The notes beneath the pieces were generated by a model that had not been told where the DNA came from, made no database searches, and was given only the letters and a program-made list of their open reading frames with translations. A program made the translations under genes and the position numbers. Below are positions 33,533 through 45,622 of a stretch of 64,000 bases of DNA, in pieces (position 1 is the stretch's first letter; every line of letters starts with the position of its first letter). The stretch spans positions 88,375,501 to 88,439,500 of the forward strand of contig CP136890.1 of the NCBI GenBank assembly GCA_034359265.1, in the 5' to 3' direction. The DNA comes from Canna indica (lineage: Eukaryota > Streptophyta > Magnoliopsida > Zingiberales > Cannaceae).

Positions 33533-35219
33533 GTGTTGACAAAGTCAAAATTTGAGCTGAAAGCGGGAAAGAAGAAGGAGAAGCTTCACCTGCAGATATT
33601 CAACAAGGAAATAATGATCAAAGTAGATCAATTTTCTCGAAGAGACCTGAAGAACTTGCTTCATGGGCGAGTCTCTTCAGACGGGCGGAGAAAGAGGATG
33701 ACTGGAGGAGATATGATGAATTGATCGAGAAGATTAAGAAGATTCAAGAAAGTACGAAGGGAAGAGTCGTCATAGAGGATGCTGAGATTGATGAAGCCAG
33801 GAAAGATTGCAAGCTTGTTTTGTATGGAAAATTCTTTGGAAAGATGCCAACTCTTGACCCGGTAAGATTCTCCCTTCCCAGAATTTGGAAATTAAGAAGT
33901 GATTGCAAAATTACAAACTTAGTAGTTGGTTATTTTGCATTTAAATTCGATAATGAAAATGATTATTGGGATATGATTTCTGGGGTGGCCTTGGTTCCTG
34001 AGAGGACAAGTCATGTCACTGGTTCAATGGAGAGAGAGTTTTCAACCAATGAAAGAGATTATTACAGAGGTGCCGGTGTGGATATAAATGTCAGGCTTAC
34101 CATTGGAGTTCCTTAATCAGAAAATCTTGTTACAACTAGCTGCTGTAATTGGGAAGCCAGTTAAAATTGATGAATTCACACTATCCGGAACTAGGGGAAA
34201 GTATGCCAAAGTGTGTGTTTTGCTTGATCTGAAGAAACCAATTGAGCAAGGGTTCTGGGGTGAAGCTAAAAGGAGTTGTTTCTTCCAAACTGTAGCTTAC
34301 GAGAACCTTCTCAACATTTGTTTTAATTGTGGGAAGGTGGAGCATCAAGAGGAGCAGTGTTCAGTTAATGAAAGGATGATTTCTGAAAAAGAAAAGGAAA
34401 CAATAGTTGAAAAGACAACAAATAGTGATGAAAAGCTCTTAGGATCTTGGATTCAGATTCATAAGAGGAATAGGAAATTCTCAAAGGGAAGCAGTAAAAA
34501 TATAAATGAGATTAATAACTCATTTGTGGTTTTAAATAATCCAGCTTGTGAGGAGAAGAATACTGAAAATAGTAAAAAGGGGAAGAGAATTGAAAGAACT
34601 GTTATTAGGAAAATGAAAATCAGTAAAAAAAAGGAAAGGTGTTGTTAATGGGAATGTTGCGGAAGGCAAAGATATATCAGTATGCTGAGAGGACTGTGTG
34701 GATGAAGAAAGTGCAGAAAAAAGAATAATCAAAAGATTTATTTGAGCTGAAGGTTTTAGTAGGTAATTTCTCTTCGGGAGGATCTCAAGTAATTAAAGAA
34801 AGGGATAACATGGAAGTGGAGCTATTGAAAGGGGACTAGGATATGAGTAGAGTTTGCTTTAAAGCAATTATGGAGAAAAATGCAAATGAAATTGACAATT
34901 CAGATAACAAGAGCATGGATATTCTGGATGAATTGTGTCAGAAAATGTCATTTTTTTCTGCTAGGATTCTGAATAATAATCATGCAAAAGATAATTTTTT
35001 TGAGAAAGGCTTTGACCCTGAAGCTTCAAGATGTTCTGAAAAATCAGGTGGAAAAATGAGAAAAGGAGTTGTAAAAAATACAAGCATTGTAAATGTTCCT
35101 GTTATGTTCACTAATCCTAAACTGAAAAGGAGAAGATATATGGAGGAAACTAGTGCTTTGGGTGATGAAGGAGACCTTGAGAGTCGGTGTAGTAAAGACT
35201 TGGACGTCACATCTTTATA
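33533..35219 (+). pseudogene. LINE2 ORF1: RNA-binding protein with DUF4283 and zinc knuckle
   Basis: The reading runs through three overlapping frames. First a Lys-rich start (33533-33724), then a DUF4283 domain (33721-34116; CKLVLYGKFFGKMP, VGYFAFKFDNENDYWDMISG), then the DUF4283-linked block and a zinc knuckle (34088-34648; VRLTIGVP in one frame, GLPLEFLN and CFNCGKVEHQEEQC in the next). A further acidic and Lys-rich part (34843-35219) completes it just before the ORF2 start. ORF1 proteins of plant L1 elements bind the element RNA. At least three frame breaks and a stop near 34648 mean no complete product. The knuckle has CX2CX4HX4C spacing. Confidence 0.85.
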
Positions 35220-35954
35220 ATGAAATTGATTTCTTGGAATATTAGAGGGGCAGGGAAGAAAGTTGCAAATGAATATCTAAGAGATATGGTTTTTGAACAC
35301 ATAGCTGATATGGTTTTGTTGCAAAAAACTCATATGGTGGGATCTGAAATTAGCAATTATATTTCAAAATTTTGGAGGAATTGGGAAGCTGAAACAATGG
35401 AAAGCAATGGAAGAGCTGGTGGATTACTGTTATTATGGAGAAGGAACAGGCTCAAAGTCAAGGTTGTTCATAGAGATGATCAGTCTATGTGTTTTGTAGT
35501 TCAATTGAGTAATGTAAAAGCTTTTCTTCTTACTGGTGTTTATGCTAGTACAAATAAGAAGAAAATGAGTCAGTTATGGGATTTAGTCATTCCTAATCTC
35601 CCTTGGCCTGTAGTGGGTGATCTGAATTGTGTCAACTGTGCTGAGGAAAAAGAAAGGTGGAAGGTCATTCAAAGTAAAGAAGTTTGTTTCTAATTACAGG
35701 GAATTCTTAAAAAAAGTTGGACTGATGGATGCTGGATATTGGTTGTTCTTAAGGAGATGAGGTTACTCTCTCAGAGTGAAATGTTGTTGATGAGGAGCTT
35801 ATTTAACAAGAGATCTGCTCTTAGTAAACAAAGACAAATTAAATGGTGGAGCAGGTCAAGGAAAAATTGGATTGAAGAGGGTTTAGGGTTTAGGGTTGAA
35901 AATATTAAATACTACTCATATAACAGAAGGAAAGATTAGAAGGCAAAAGAATTT
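35220..35954 (+). pseudogene. LINE2 ORF2, endonuclease part
   Basis: Starts MKLISWNIRGAGKK at 35220, one base after the ORF1 stop. This is the apurinic-type endonuclease: NIRGAGKK, VLLQKTHMV (normally QETH; Glu is Lys here), GGLLLLWRR and the VVGDLNCV block (normally GDFN). The change of the QETH glutamate, a metal-binding residue, would abolish cutting. The frame continues with breaks to the gypsy insertion at 35955. Confidence 0.85.
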
Positions 35955-38900
35955 TGTTACGCCCCGCCTAGGCTATCCCTATATAAGGGACCTCACCCGG
36001 GATGGGTGCAACTAGCAACAGAACAACAATAATAAATGAACGGAATTTAAATTTACAATCAGATTCCAAAATAATGTCCAATACGATAACAAATAATGAA
36101 AGTTCAACAGTCCATTTAGAAACAAGAAAATCCAAAGACTAGTCCAAAAATCTAAACAAGTCCAAAAGACAATAGGAATGAACAATTCGACTAATAAAAT
36201 AGGAAACTAAGATAATGTGCGGAAGATGTCTCCTCCTCCAAAATTCTAGCTACCCCATAAGGAAATGACGTCAAATCTGAGGATCTGAGGCAAAAACAAC
36301 AAACATCAATAGAAGGTTGAGTATGATTGCAACAAGATGCTATGATGCCATGTATACAAAGGAAGATATAATTCAACAGTTTATTTAATGCTCATACACC
36401 AACAACTATGTCAACTATTCTCTACATGAATATATAGCCATAGACCCAATCAAGAGCGTAGTCGACATTGGGTTTCCCCCGCACTCTCGCACCTCGAGAG
36501 TAACACCTCAAGCCTGCTTCAGCTATAGATGTGACTATCCAAAAATGGTAGTCCGCCGACGTCTAACACCTCGATGCCGCACACGCACCCGTGTGGTAAA
36601 GAGGTGATCACCGGTGTAATATGCCATACACCTTGGGCAATATATCAACAGTGTCCAGGGCTATCGCCCAAAAGTAGATCAACTATGCATCATGTCAACA
36701 ACTACACTACTACAACTCAACCAATATAATGCTAGTAGTCATGTCATCATGTATGAACTAAATATATAAACAACAACATAAGATGTTATCAACAAATAAG
36801 GCATGCAACATCTATACTAGCATCCTCAACTAATATGTATATAAAAACATCATGCTGGCAACATGTTTCAACAAAATATGCATAAAGAGTTTCAACAACA
36901 ATAGACATCAATTTTCAATGGAATAGAACAACAAGATATATTTTGACATAGTGTAACAATCGATCTAGGATGAGATTCACCTTAACAACTATTATAACAA
37001 CAAAACAACTCGGGTCAAAACCATGAAAATGAATAAAATAATATTTTTCAACTCGGTATGCAAAACGAGATAAAAACACCCATTGTTTTCAACATCTGAA
37101 AGTCAAACGACGTAACTGACCCCACCAATGATTCCAAGGTGTCGAGTAGGTACAATTTCATATATAATATGATTATTTTTGACCAACTATAAAGTCTCAA
37201 AATAATATGTAGCATAAATATTAGAAATACCTTAAATATTCATTAATAAGTCATTGATATAAATTAACATAATAGTGCTACCCTATAACAGTGCTACCCA
37301 TCTATTTGGCTACTACGACCCAATGTTACTCACAACAATATATAACATTGCTACACATAATATAACGCTGTTACAACTCATGTAACTATTACAAAAATAA
37401 AAGGTGTTATAAATTACACCTAACATCTACCCTAACCTGGTTCACCAGCGCCGCCTCCACTTCACTGTCGCCGCCGCCTGAACCGAACGGCCAGAGGGGA
37501 GCCGTGGCGTCTTCCATCGGCGACGGTAACTCACCGATCAACGCCATCGGCCGTCGTCGCCCCTACGAACCGGCGACAACAAGTGCGAGGAGTGGCAACC
37601 CCCAAATCTGGGCGATCGTGCCTCTCACGCGATCTCACACGTGGCGACTCGCGGCACTGCACCTGGTGGCGACGATCGCGCCCGACGACCATGGGCTGTG
37701 TTGTCGTGCAGTCGCCAATAGCACGAATAACGCTTAACCAAGCGCGATTCGCCGTCTTCAGCCGATCGAATCTCCCAATCCAATCCTCTATTCGCCGGCT
37801 ACTCGGACTGCAAGCAGGCCGATCAAGGCAACGACAAAACAACTCGATAAAACAACAACCAACTCGACGTGATTTGAAGATCCGACGATGAGAAACACAA
37901 ATAGAAGATACGGTGCACAAATCGCACAAGATCTCGGAAAAACGCAGAACCACGAATCGACAACAAGTAGGGATGACAATTCAAACCGATTAACCGGTTA
38001 ATCGAATCGCAAAATTCAGTTTTGGATAGTAGATTTGCGGTTCGGTTTCGATTTCAGATAGTAAAAATAAAAAATCGTTTAAAACCGGTTCGATTTCGAT
38101 TATCGGGCCGCGGTTAACCGGTAACCGAAACCGATTTTATATTCGGTTTAGGTTATCGGTTTTTTACGATTAACCGATATCCGAAATCGTAGTAATATCA
38201 TTTATTAATATATAAATATAAATCTGAAACCCATTATATTTATCCACTTACCCATTTACCCGTAATCCATTACCCATTAATATATATTCCAAAAATTTAA
38301 CCCTAATTTCTCATCTCCCTCGTTCAGCCGAGTAGCCGACTGCCGTCGCGGGCGACTCCGCACCACATAGACTCGCCGACGACGGCGAGTGGCGACTCTG
38401 CACGACTCCCCTCTCCAGCCCTCGGCATTGACTCCGCAGTCCGCACGACTCCCCTCTCTAGCCCTCGATCGCCTCCAGCCCTCGGCGACTCCGCACGACT
38501 CCTCGTCTCTGTCCTCCAGCCCTTGGCGACTCCTCAAACTGCAGCCTGGATCTTCTCCGACAGTCGACGGCTACGGGATGAGGTAGTTACATGATCATTC
38601 ATTCACTTGTTATGTTTTATGTACTTTACATAGAAACTTTTGATATAGATTTTATTGATTCAATCTCCAATATTTTTCAGAGCAGATTATTTCAGGCTTC
38701 TGATTTGTGATTCTCTTATCTTTGTAGGCTTATCTCTGCTTCCCTGTACCTTACTGCCTTTGTATGATAGAGGAGGCAGGTTGCTTTGCATCAATTGCCC
38801 ACTCAGGTTGATTCTGTCTACTTACAAGTAGAGCTTGATTCTATACCTACAACCAGGAATGATGCATTGAAATAGGAATATAAGTGGTCATTTTCTTTTG

Positions 38901-40790
38901 AAATAATTTTAATCTGGGCCCTAGGTTTAAGAGTCACTGAGCATTTGATGGGAGCTTGAGATTTCGTGTTAGGGTCCAAGGAAACTGTGTATTTCTATCA
39001 TGTTGAATAGCTAAATTTTGTGGATTCTACAATGATATTAGAGAGTTAAAATCATATTGAGATTGGGTTTTGGAAGCTAGTATTTGTAAATCTTGGTTTT
39101 TCCTAAATGCCTCGTGATATTTGTGGTGCAAATACTGTTATACTCTTATTTGTGTTCATGTATTAGGTGAGAATCCTATTAATGTGCTTGGAAATATTTT
39201 ATCCTCTTCTGTTAACTGTTGCTGCAATCTATAACTGGTATGGCTCACTATTGTTTGTTTGCATTGATGATATTAGAGAGTTAAAATCATCAATGCAAAT
39301 ACAATGATATTAGAGAATTAAAATCATATTGAGATTGGGTTTTAGAAGTTAGCATTAAATCATATTGAGGTAGTGAAATGCCTTCTAAGTTATAATTTCA
39401 GAGACTCACATTTCTACTAGCTATAAATAAATCATTCTCTTCAAGATGATCTTTAATGATGCTTGAAGAATTTTCTGAATTTCCACCACAAGATGGTCTT
39501 TGATGATGTGGAAGTTGATTTCTCCCTTTTACTCTTGGTGTATTTTGATAGGGAAGTTGATTTCAATTAGACATTTCTTACACATTTCTTTTTCAGTTAT
39601 AGCATGATTAGTACTTAATGTATAAGAAAAAGACTAGATGACAGTGAAGGCTTCTAATTCTTTTTCTCAGGACTGCTTCTAATTCTATCAAGGATGGCAG
39701 TGAACATAGGCTTCACTGAAGAAGACTAGAAGGCTGGGAGCAGTAACATAGAGGCTTGAAGGCTTAATCTTCTTGCAGAGGTTTTAATCTTCTAATTTTT
39801 AGAGAATTGTGATTCTAGTTATTTTTACTAGTATTGATAAAGTTGTTTCATTCTATATCCAGTAGAGAGTGCTATTTCTACTGAGGCTTCCATTGATAAA
39901 GTTATGTTACTGTATATTATTCGAGCTAATTAAGATTGCTTTCTGAATTATCTGTTTGGATTGATTTATTGACAGTATATAAAGGATTCTATTGATCAAA
40001 TTGTTTCATTCTTCAAGAGTAGTTCTTCTACTAGCTAGACTCTAGCTTTGGAGACTGTAGCTGCACAATTCTAATGATGAATGGATGTATTTTTTGATGA
40101 TGAACTGTTGACACCAATTTTTGATGATGAATGCATTTTATGATGATGAATTGTTGAGCGTTGACACCAACTTCAATGTATTTTATGATGATGAACTGTA
40201 AATTATTTACTTCAATGTATTTTCATCTATATTATCATTGATGAACTGTTTAATTACAGTCTTTTAATTACTATTTTGTTATTAATCTTTGAACCGGTTA
40301 TCCGGTAGTAAACGGATAACTGGTTCTATCCGAACCAAAAAATTCGGTTTCGATTTCGGATATAGGTTTTTGAAACCGATCGGTTTCGGTTAGCGGGTCT
40401 TTAGTTCGATTTCGGTTTCGGTTACCCTCCAAAAATACGGTTAACCAAATCGTTGTCATCCCTAAAAACAAGCATCCTAAAATCTCATCCCAAGAACAAT
40501 GTTACCCTACGCGAAAAGAAAGGAGTAGGACGAGAATCCTACCTAAAGGTCCACCAACTCTGGATAATTTTTTGGATTCTTCAAGGCCGCACACCGCCGC
40601 TACGATCCGCCATGTGCTCACGATCTTCGTGGTACACGTCGGCAGCAACTACGAGACAAAAGGGATTAGAGCGGCTTAAATAAGCGATTAGTTGCTCATT
40701 TTATGAAAATACCCCCGAACAAATAATTAATTACAAAACAACCCTCCCTTATTAATAATATTAAATATTTAAATATTTCAGGGCATAAAA
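35955..40790 (-). repeat. 3' LTR of the gypsy element (with a hAT insertion)
   Basis: The LTR is about 2.3 kb once the hAT element at 37978-40465 is removed. It shares with the right LTR the whole stretch from 36940 on, including the GC-rich block near 37430-37970. Its inner end reads TTTTATGCCC on the minus strand instead of TGTTATGCCC. Open frames on both strands in the GC-rich part (37500-37950) have no recognisable product. Confidence 0.85.
37978..40465. mobile_element. 2.5-kb hAT-type element inside the gypsy LTR
   Basis: Begins TAGGGATGACAATTCAAACC and ends AACCAAATCGTTGTCATCCCTA. The 8-bp flanks are ACAACAAG and AAAACAAG (one mismatch), and the other LTR shows the unbroken site ACAACAAG at 46602-46609. 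Both ends carry AACCGGTTA/TAACCGG words. The interior has a GC-rich part (38325-38590) with repeated CCTCGGCGACTCCGCACG units, a possible GT-AG intron (38583-38727), and transcript-like sequence to about 40250 with internal duplications (GATATTAGAGAGTTAAAATC at about 39029 and 39268). No hAT transposase domain was found, so it appears non-autonomous. Confidence 0.88.
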
Positions 40791-40803
40791 ATCCTCCCCA
40801 CCT
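40791..40803 (-). other. Polypurine tract of the gypsy element
   Basis: On the minus strand AGGTGGGGAGGAT directly precedes the 3' LTR start. It is the usual primer site for plus-strand DNA synthesis. Confidence 0.7.
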
Positions 40804-40825
40804 ATAGGAATTTGGTCCCCGAAAT

Positions 40826-42234
40826 TCAAGTATCGGTCTCAAAAAAACGAGGGTAGAGCGCTCGAATATCCTCCTCTCGCTCCCAAGTGGCCTCCGAATC
40901 AGAATGATGCTGCCACCCCACCTTGACAAGAGATATCACCTTGTTCCGAAGCTGATGTTCTTTCCTGTCAAGAATCCGAACAGGCTGCTCCTCAAAGCTA
41001 AAGTCAGGCTGAAGCTGAATTGATTGCTGCTCCAAGATGTGAGTAGGATCAAGCACGTACTTCCTCAGCATGGAAATATGGAAGACATCGTGCAGATCAG
41101 CTAAGGAAGGAGGCAATGCTAGCCGATACGCTACCGCTCCCACTCTCTCCAAGATCTCGAATGTGCCAATATAACGCGATGCGAGCTTTTCTTTCTAGCC
41201 AAACCGCATAACACCTCTGATAGGAGACACTCTAATGAATACATGATCTCCAACTGAGAACTTTAAGTCTCTCCTACGCCTATCAGCATAACTCTTTTGG
41301 CGACTCTGGGCTATTAGTAACCTCTGCCTGATCATCTGTACCAGCTCTATGTCCCTTTGAACCATCTCTGGTCCCAAAAGACGTCGCTCGCCTGCCTCAT
41401 CCCAATGCACTGGTGATCTGCATCTCCGTCCATAAAGAGCCTCAAATGGTGCCATCTGAATAGCCGAGTGGTAGCTGTTATTATATGAAAACTCCACCAG
41501 ATGAAGATGGTCCTCCCAACTACCTCCAAAGTCCAACACACAAGCACGCAGGAGATTCTCAAGAGTCTGAATCGTGCACTCTGACTGGCCGTTGGTCTGA
41601 GGGTGATAGGCGGTGCTGAATCGGAGCTGCGTACCCAAAGCCTGCTGCAGGCTCTCCTAAAAATACGAAGTAAATCGCAGATCTCTATCTAAGATGATGC
41701 TGGCTGGTATACCATAAAGCTGAACAATCTCTCTGCAATATAAGGCTGTCAATCGACTAAGAGGAAAAGTCTTCTTCATCGGCAAGAAGTGAGCAGACTT
41801 GGTAAGTCGATCAACAATCACCCAAATCGAGTCATGCCCTCTCTGCGATCTCGGAAGTCCAGTAACAAAATCCATCGTAATATGCTCCCATTTCCACTCT
41901 GGAATAGGAATGTTCTGAAGCTTCCCTGTTGGTCGCTGATGCTCTACCTTGATCTACTGATAGATCAATCACTTAGCCACGAACTCTGCCCCCACATCCT
42001 TTTTCATCCCTCACCACCAATATGACTGTTTCAGGTCCCGATACATCCGAGAACTCCCAGGATGTACTGTAAATCGAGATCTGTAAGCTTCGGCCAACAG
42101 TTCTTCCTTTACCAAGTGCTCCTCAGGCACGCATAACCTGCCTCTAAATATGATGATACCATCTGCATCTCTGGAGAAGTCGGGATTCCGCCCTTGCTTT
42201 ATCTCCTCAATCATAGCCTGAAGATAACGATCCT
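40826..42234 (-). pseudogene. Gypsy integrase with C-terminal chromodomain-like region
   Basis: Integrase joins element DNA to the host chromosome. From 42214 down: a zinc-binding start (AEAYRSRFTVHPG, MYRDLKQSYWW), the core with MDFVTGLPRSQRGHDSIWVIVDRLTKSAHF, the second Asp in ILDRDLRFTSYF (normally SDRD) and the catalytic-glutamate region in YHPQTNGQSE, then a GDHVF block and finally LHDVFHISMLRKY and the chromodomain-like EATWEREEDIRALYP. The chromodomain of chromoviruses steers integration to silent chromatin. At least four stops separate the parts. Confidence 0.88.
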
Positions 42235-42283
42235 TGATCTAACTCTCCTGAATTCGCTGAACAATCGACGAGTGAGCAATGAG

Positions 42284-43725
42284 CTAAGCTAGTACTCCTC
42301 TCTCAGTAGGGCAAATCACATCCAAAATCAGCTCTGAAAACTGCCTAATTAGTTCGGACGCTGCAACTCTAAGGTGAGCCAACATCCCAACTGATTTTCT
42401 GCTTAAGGCATCTGCAACAACATTAGCCTTACCAGGATGATAGTTAATGGAGCAGTCATAGTCCTTCAAAAAATGCATCCATCTGCGTTGCCTCATGTTC
42501 AGTTCCTTCTGAGTGAAAAGGTACTTCAAGCTCTTATGATCTATGAAGATCTCAAAAGTTGCTCCATATAGGTAATGCCGCCAAATCTTCAGTGCAAAGA
42601 TGATCGCTGCTAGCTCCAAGTCATGCACTGGGTAGTTCTTCTCATGCTCCTTAAATTGTCGAGAAGCATAAGCAACTACTCTCTCATGTTGTATCAACAC
42701 GGCTCTAAGACCCTGAATGGAGGCGTCTGTAAACAACACAAACCCGTCACATCCAGATGGAACTACCAAAACAAGTGCACTAGTGAGCCGCCTCTTGAGC
42801 TCATGGAAGCTCGCCTCGCACCGATCATCCCAAACAAATTTCACCCCTTTGTCAATCTAGTCAAGGGTGAGGCAATCTTTGAGAAACCTTCAACAAATCG
42901 CCAATAGTAGCATACTAGTCCCAAGAAACTTCGAATCACGTGGACTGTCCTAGGCCTTTGCCACTCGGTCACTGCATTAATTTTCTGAGGATCCACTGCA
43001 ATGCTGGCTCCAGAAATCACATGACCAAGGAAGCTAACTTCCTTTAACCAGAAAGCACACTTGCTGAATTTCGCATACAACTGCTCTTTTCTCATCACAC
43101 TAAGCACCATCCTCAAGTGCTCCTTATGCTTTGCCTCGCTGCGAGAGTACACCAAAATATCATCGATGAACACCACGACGAACCGATCAAGAAAGTCCAT
43201 GAATATGCGGTTCATCAAGTCCATAAATGTCGCAGGTGCGTTGGTTAACCCAAACGGCATAACCAAGAACTCGTAGTGCCCAAAGCGAGTCCTGAATGCA
43301 GTCTTCTGAACATCCTCATCTCTAACTCTGAGCTGGTGGTAGCTTGATCTCATATCAATCTTAGAGTACACGCTCGTCACCTGCAACTGATCAAATAGAT
43401 CATCGATCCTATGAAGAGGGTATCTATTCTTTATAGTCACTGAGTTCAGCTGCCTATAATCAATGCAAAGCCTCATAGAACCATCCTTATTCTTTACAAA
43501 CAACATCAGAGCTCCCCAGGGTGAGACATTGGGTCGGATGAACCCTTTATCCAACAGCTCCTGCAGCTGCTCCTTCAGCTCCTCCAACTCCTTAGGTGCC
43601 ATTCTGTACGGTGCCTTTGAGATAGGAGCAGTACTAGGATGCAAGTCAATGGTGAAGTCAGTCTGACGCACCGGGGGTAATCCTGGTAACTCCTCCGGGA
43701 ATACATCTAGAAAATCACAGACCAC
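42284..43725 (-). pseudogene. Gypsy reverse transcriptase and RNase H
   Basis: RT (43725-42841) opens with [17 protein letters not shown] and has CIDYRQLN, the [13 protein letters not shown] block, [12 protein letters not shown] and the catalytic FIDDILVYS near 43160. It also keeps [13 protein letters not shown]. RNase H follows (42844-42284) with [39 protein letters not shown] and the tail [17 protein letters not shown] stop separates RT from RNase H and another follows LAHLRVA. The catalytic residues themselves look intact, so decay is recent to moderate. Confidence 0.92.
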
Positions 43726-43746
43726 AAGTAAATCCTCAACCCGGCT

Positions 43747-44331
43747 CTAACTGCTTTTGGAAGTGCCTACCAATGAAGCAATAAAGCCAAGACACCTCTG
43801 AGCTAACAATCGTCGGGCCTGCAGTGCTGAGATTAGGGGAGTCATGGATTCTCTCACTCCCAAGAACTTAAATGAAGGCAATCCCGGAGGTGATATTGTC
43901 ACAGTCTTTCCATGACAATCAACTTTAGCATGGTTGGCAGAAAGCCAATTCATACCCAGAATAACATCAAACTCGGAGAAGTCTAACACCAACATGTCAA
44001 CTAAACAAACATGGTCACCAAAGTCGAGTCTACACCCACTCAACTGCAACTCTGACACTAACACATCCCCAAACGGTGTATGCACGGCCAGGCTCGTCGC
44101 ACTAGGTGTAGGCTCCATATTCAACAGTTCAACCATATAAAGAGCAATAAAAGAATGTATAGAACTAGTATCAAACAACAATGATGCAGGAATATAAAAA
44201 ATCTGAATTATACCTCTCACAACTGTACCAGAAGCCTCTTGGGCCTGCTGCTGGGTCAGTGCGAACACTCTGGCAGACTGCTTGGTGCTCTACTGTGGGC
44301 CCCTCTGCCGTTGCTGCTGAGAACTCTGGCC
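43747..44331 (-). pseudogene. Gypsy aspartic protease
   Basis: Cuts the polyprotein into working parts. The minus strand reads FALTQQQAQEASGTVVRG, then the active-site region SLLFDTSSIHSFIA and later VILGMNWLSANHAKVDC. The active-site triad is DTS here, where the family has DTG or DSG, so activity is doubtful. The frame is open from 44268 to 43747 and a stop separates it from gag (near 44292). Confidence 0.85.
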
Positions 44332-44355
44332 CTCTGCTTGCTGTCTGGTCGAACA

Positions 44356-45480
44356 CTCTCTACTAATGTGGTCTAGCTGCTTACAGTTAAAGCACAGACT
44401 CTGCGACTGTGGCCAGTCCCTGACAGAGTTGGAAGCATCCCCACACTTAAAGCAGTGGAACTGGCCTCGGCTCGTCTGACCTCCCGACTGATGTGTGGGT
44501 CAAGAAGATGCCTGAGACTGGGTTGGTGCTGATCTAGCCCTCTTGGCTTGTGGCTGTCCAAACCCTCTGCCACCATCTCTGCGCCCTCTGCGCTGCCTGG
44601 AATAAGACTGTCTCGACTGTCCCTGTCCTCTGCCACCCTGACTCTGAGCCTGAACTGGCTGGCTAGTCTCCACCTGATGGTCTGGGAACATCTCGGCATG
44701 AGTCGCCTCCGCCCACAGTGCCCGCCTCAGAACTCTGTCATACTTCTCCAGCTCCTCACTAGCCATCAACCCCTTGATAGAGTTATTCAGTCCATTGAAG
44801 AACTCTGCCCGCCTGCTACTGGTGGAAACCAAATCTGGGACGAACCTCGCGAGTGCATCAAACTCATCAGCATACTCCACCACCCGCCTCGTACCCCGAC
44901 ACAACTAAAGGAACTTTTGTAACTTTTGCCTCGCATAAGTAGTAGGATAATACTTCTTAAAGAATATCTTCAAGAATCTCTTTCAAGTGACAGTCTTCCC
45001 TCTCGATAGCCTCTGCTGCATCTCCCACCAAACCAATGTCTCTCCAGTAAAACAATAAGTTATCAAATCGACCTGCTCCTCCTCGGGATAGCCCAAAACA
45101 CCAAAGGCACGCTCCACCTCGCGGACCCACGATTGAGCCACTGCAGGGTCGGTGGTCCCAGAAAAGCTGTTGAATTTGCCTCTCCCTAGGCGCAGAAACT
45201 GATTCAGCCAGTTCATCTTCCGCCTCTCGAGGGGCTCGGTCTGCACTTGGTCATACTGAGCTACTGGCTGCGGCTGCACCGGTGGATCCTCTGAAGGCTC
45301 TCCAGCAGACATCTCAAAAGGTGTATCGACACTGCGTGCTGAGTCAGAATCAAACTCGGAATTGGACTCAGGCTGAGGCTCCATCCGCTTGGTCTGTCCT
45401 CCCACTTGGCCACCCCGAGTGCTACTCTGGCTGGGCCTACGGCTCAAACGTGCCTGACGCTGAAACTGAGCTAAGGGAAC
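44356..45480 (-). pseudogene. Gypsy gag with zinc knuckle
   Basis: Structural particle protein. The minus strand reads a Gln/Pro-rich start, then the retrotrans_gag core (FNSFSGTTDPAVAQSWVREVE, FGVLGYPEEEQVDL, TLVWWEMQQ), then after a frame break ADEFDALARFVPD and FFNGLNNSIKG, an Arg/Gly/Gln-rich linker, and two knuckle remnants. The second, CFNCKQLDHISREC, keeps CX2CX4HX4C; the first has lost its His. A stop interrupts the frame near 44905. The start codon lies in or beyond the deleted leader. Confidence 0.85.
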
Positions 45481-45535
45481 ATCATCTGTCAGGTCTGACT
45501 CGACTCTGGCTGAAACTGGACTAACTCTCCAAGTC

Positions 45536-45622
45536 TGAAGATATTCTTTAAGAAGTATTATCCTAGGATAACAACCGATCGTATTATCCTAGATATGGCT
45601 GAAACCGATCAGTTAGTCCAGA
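45536..45622. other. Rearrangement junction with a 30-bp inverted copy of gag
   Basis: 45536-45565 is the exact inverse of 44943-44972, which lies inside gag. Next to it are partial repeats of AACAACCGATC and TATTATCCTAG up to the broken edge of the 5' LTR. The primer-binding site and inner LTR end that should be here are absent. Confidence 0.8.

Noticed and set aside
37504..37953. Open frames on both strands in the gypsy LTR, repeated near 46146-46610
   Set aside because: They are the same GC-rich LTR sequence in both LTRs; sequence and frame differ between copies by small gaps, so not a conserved gene.
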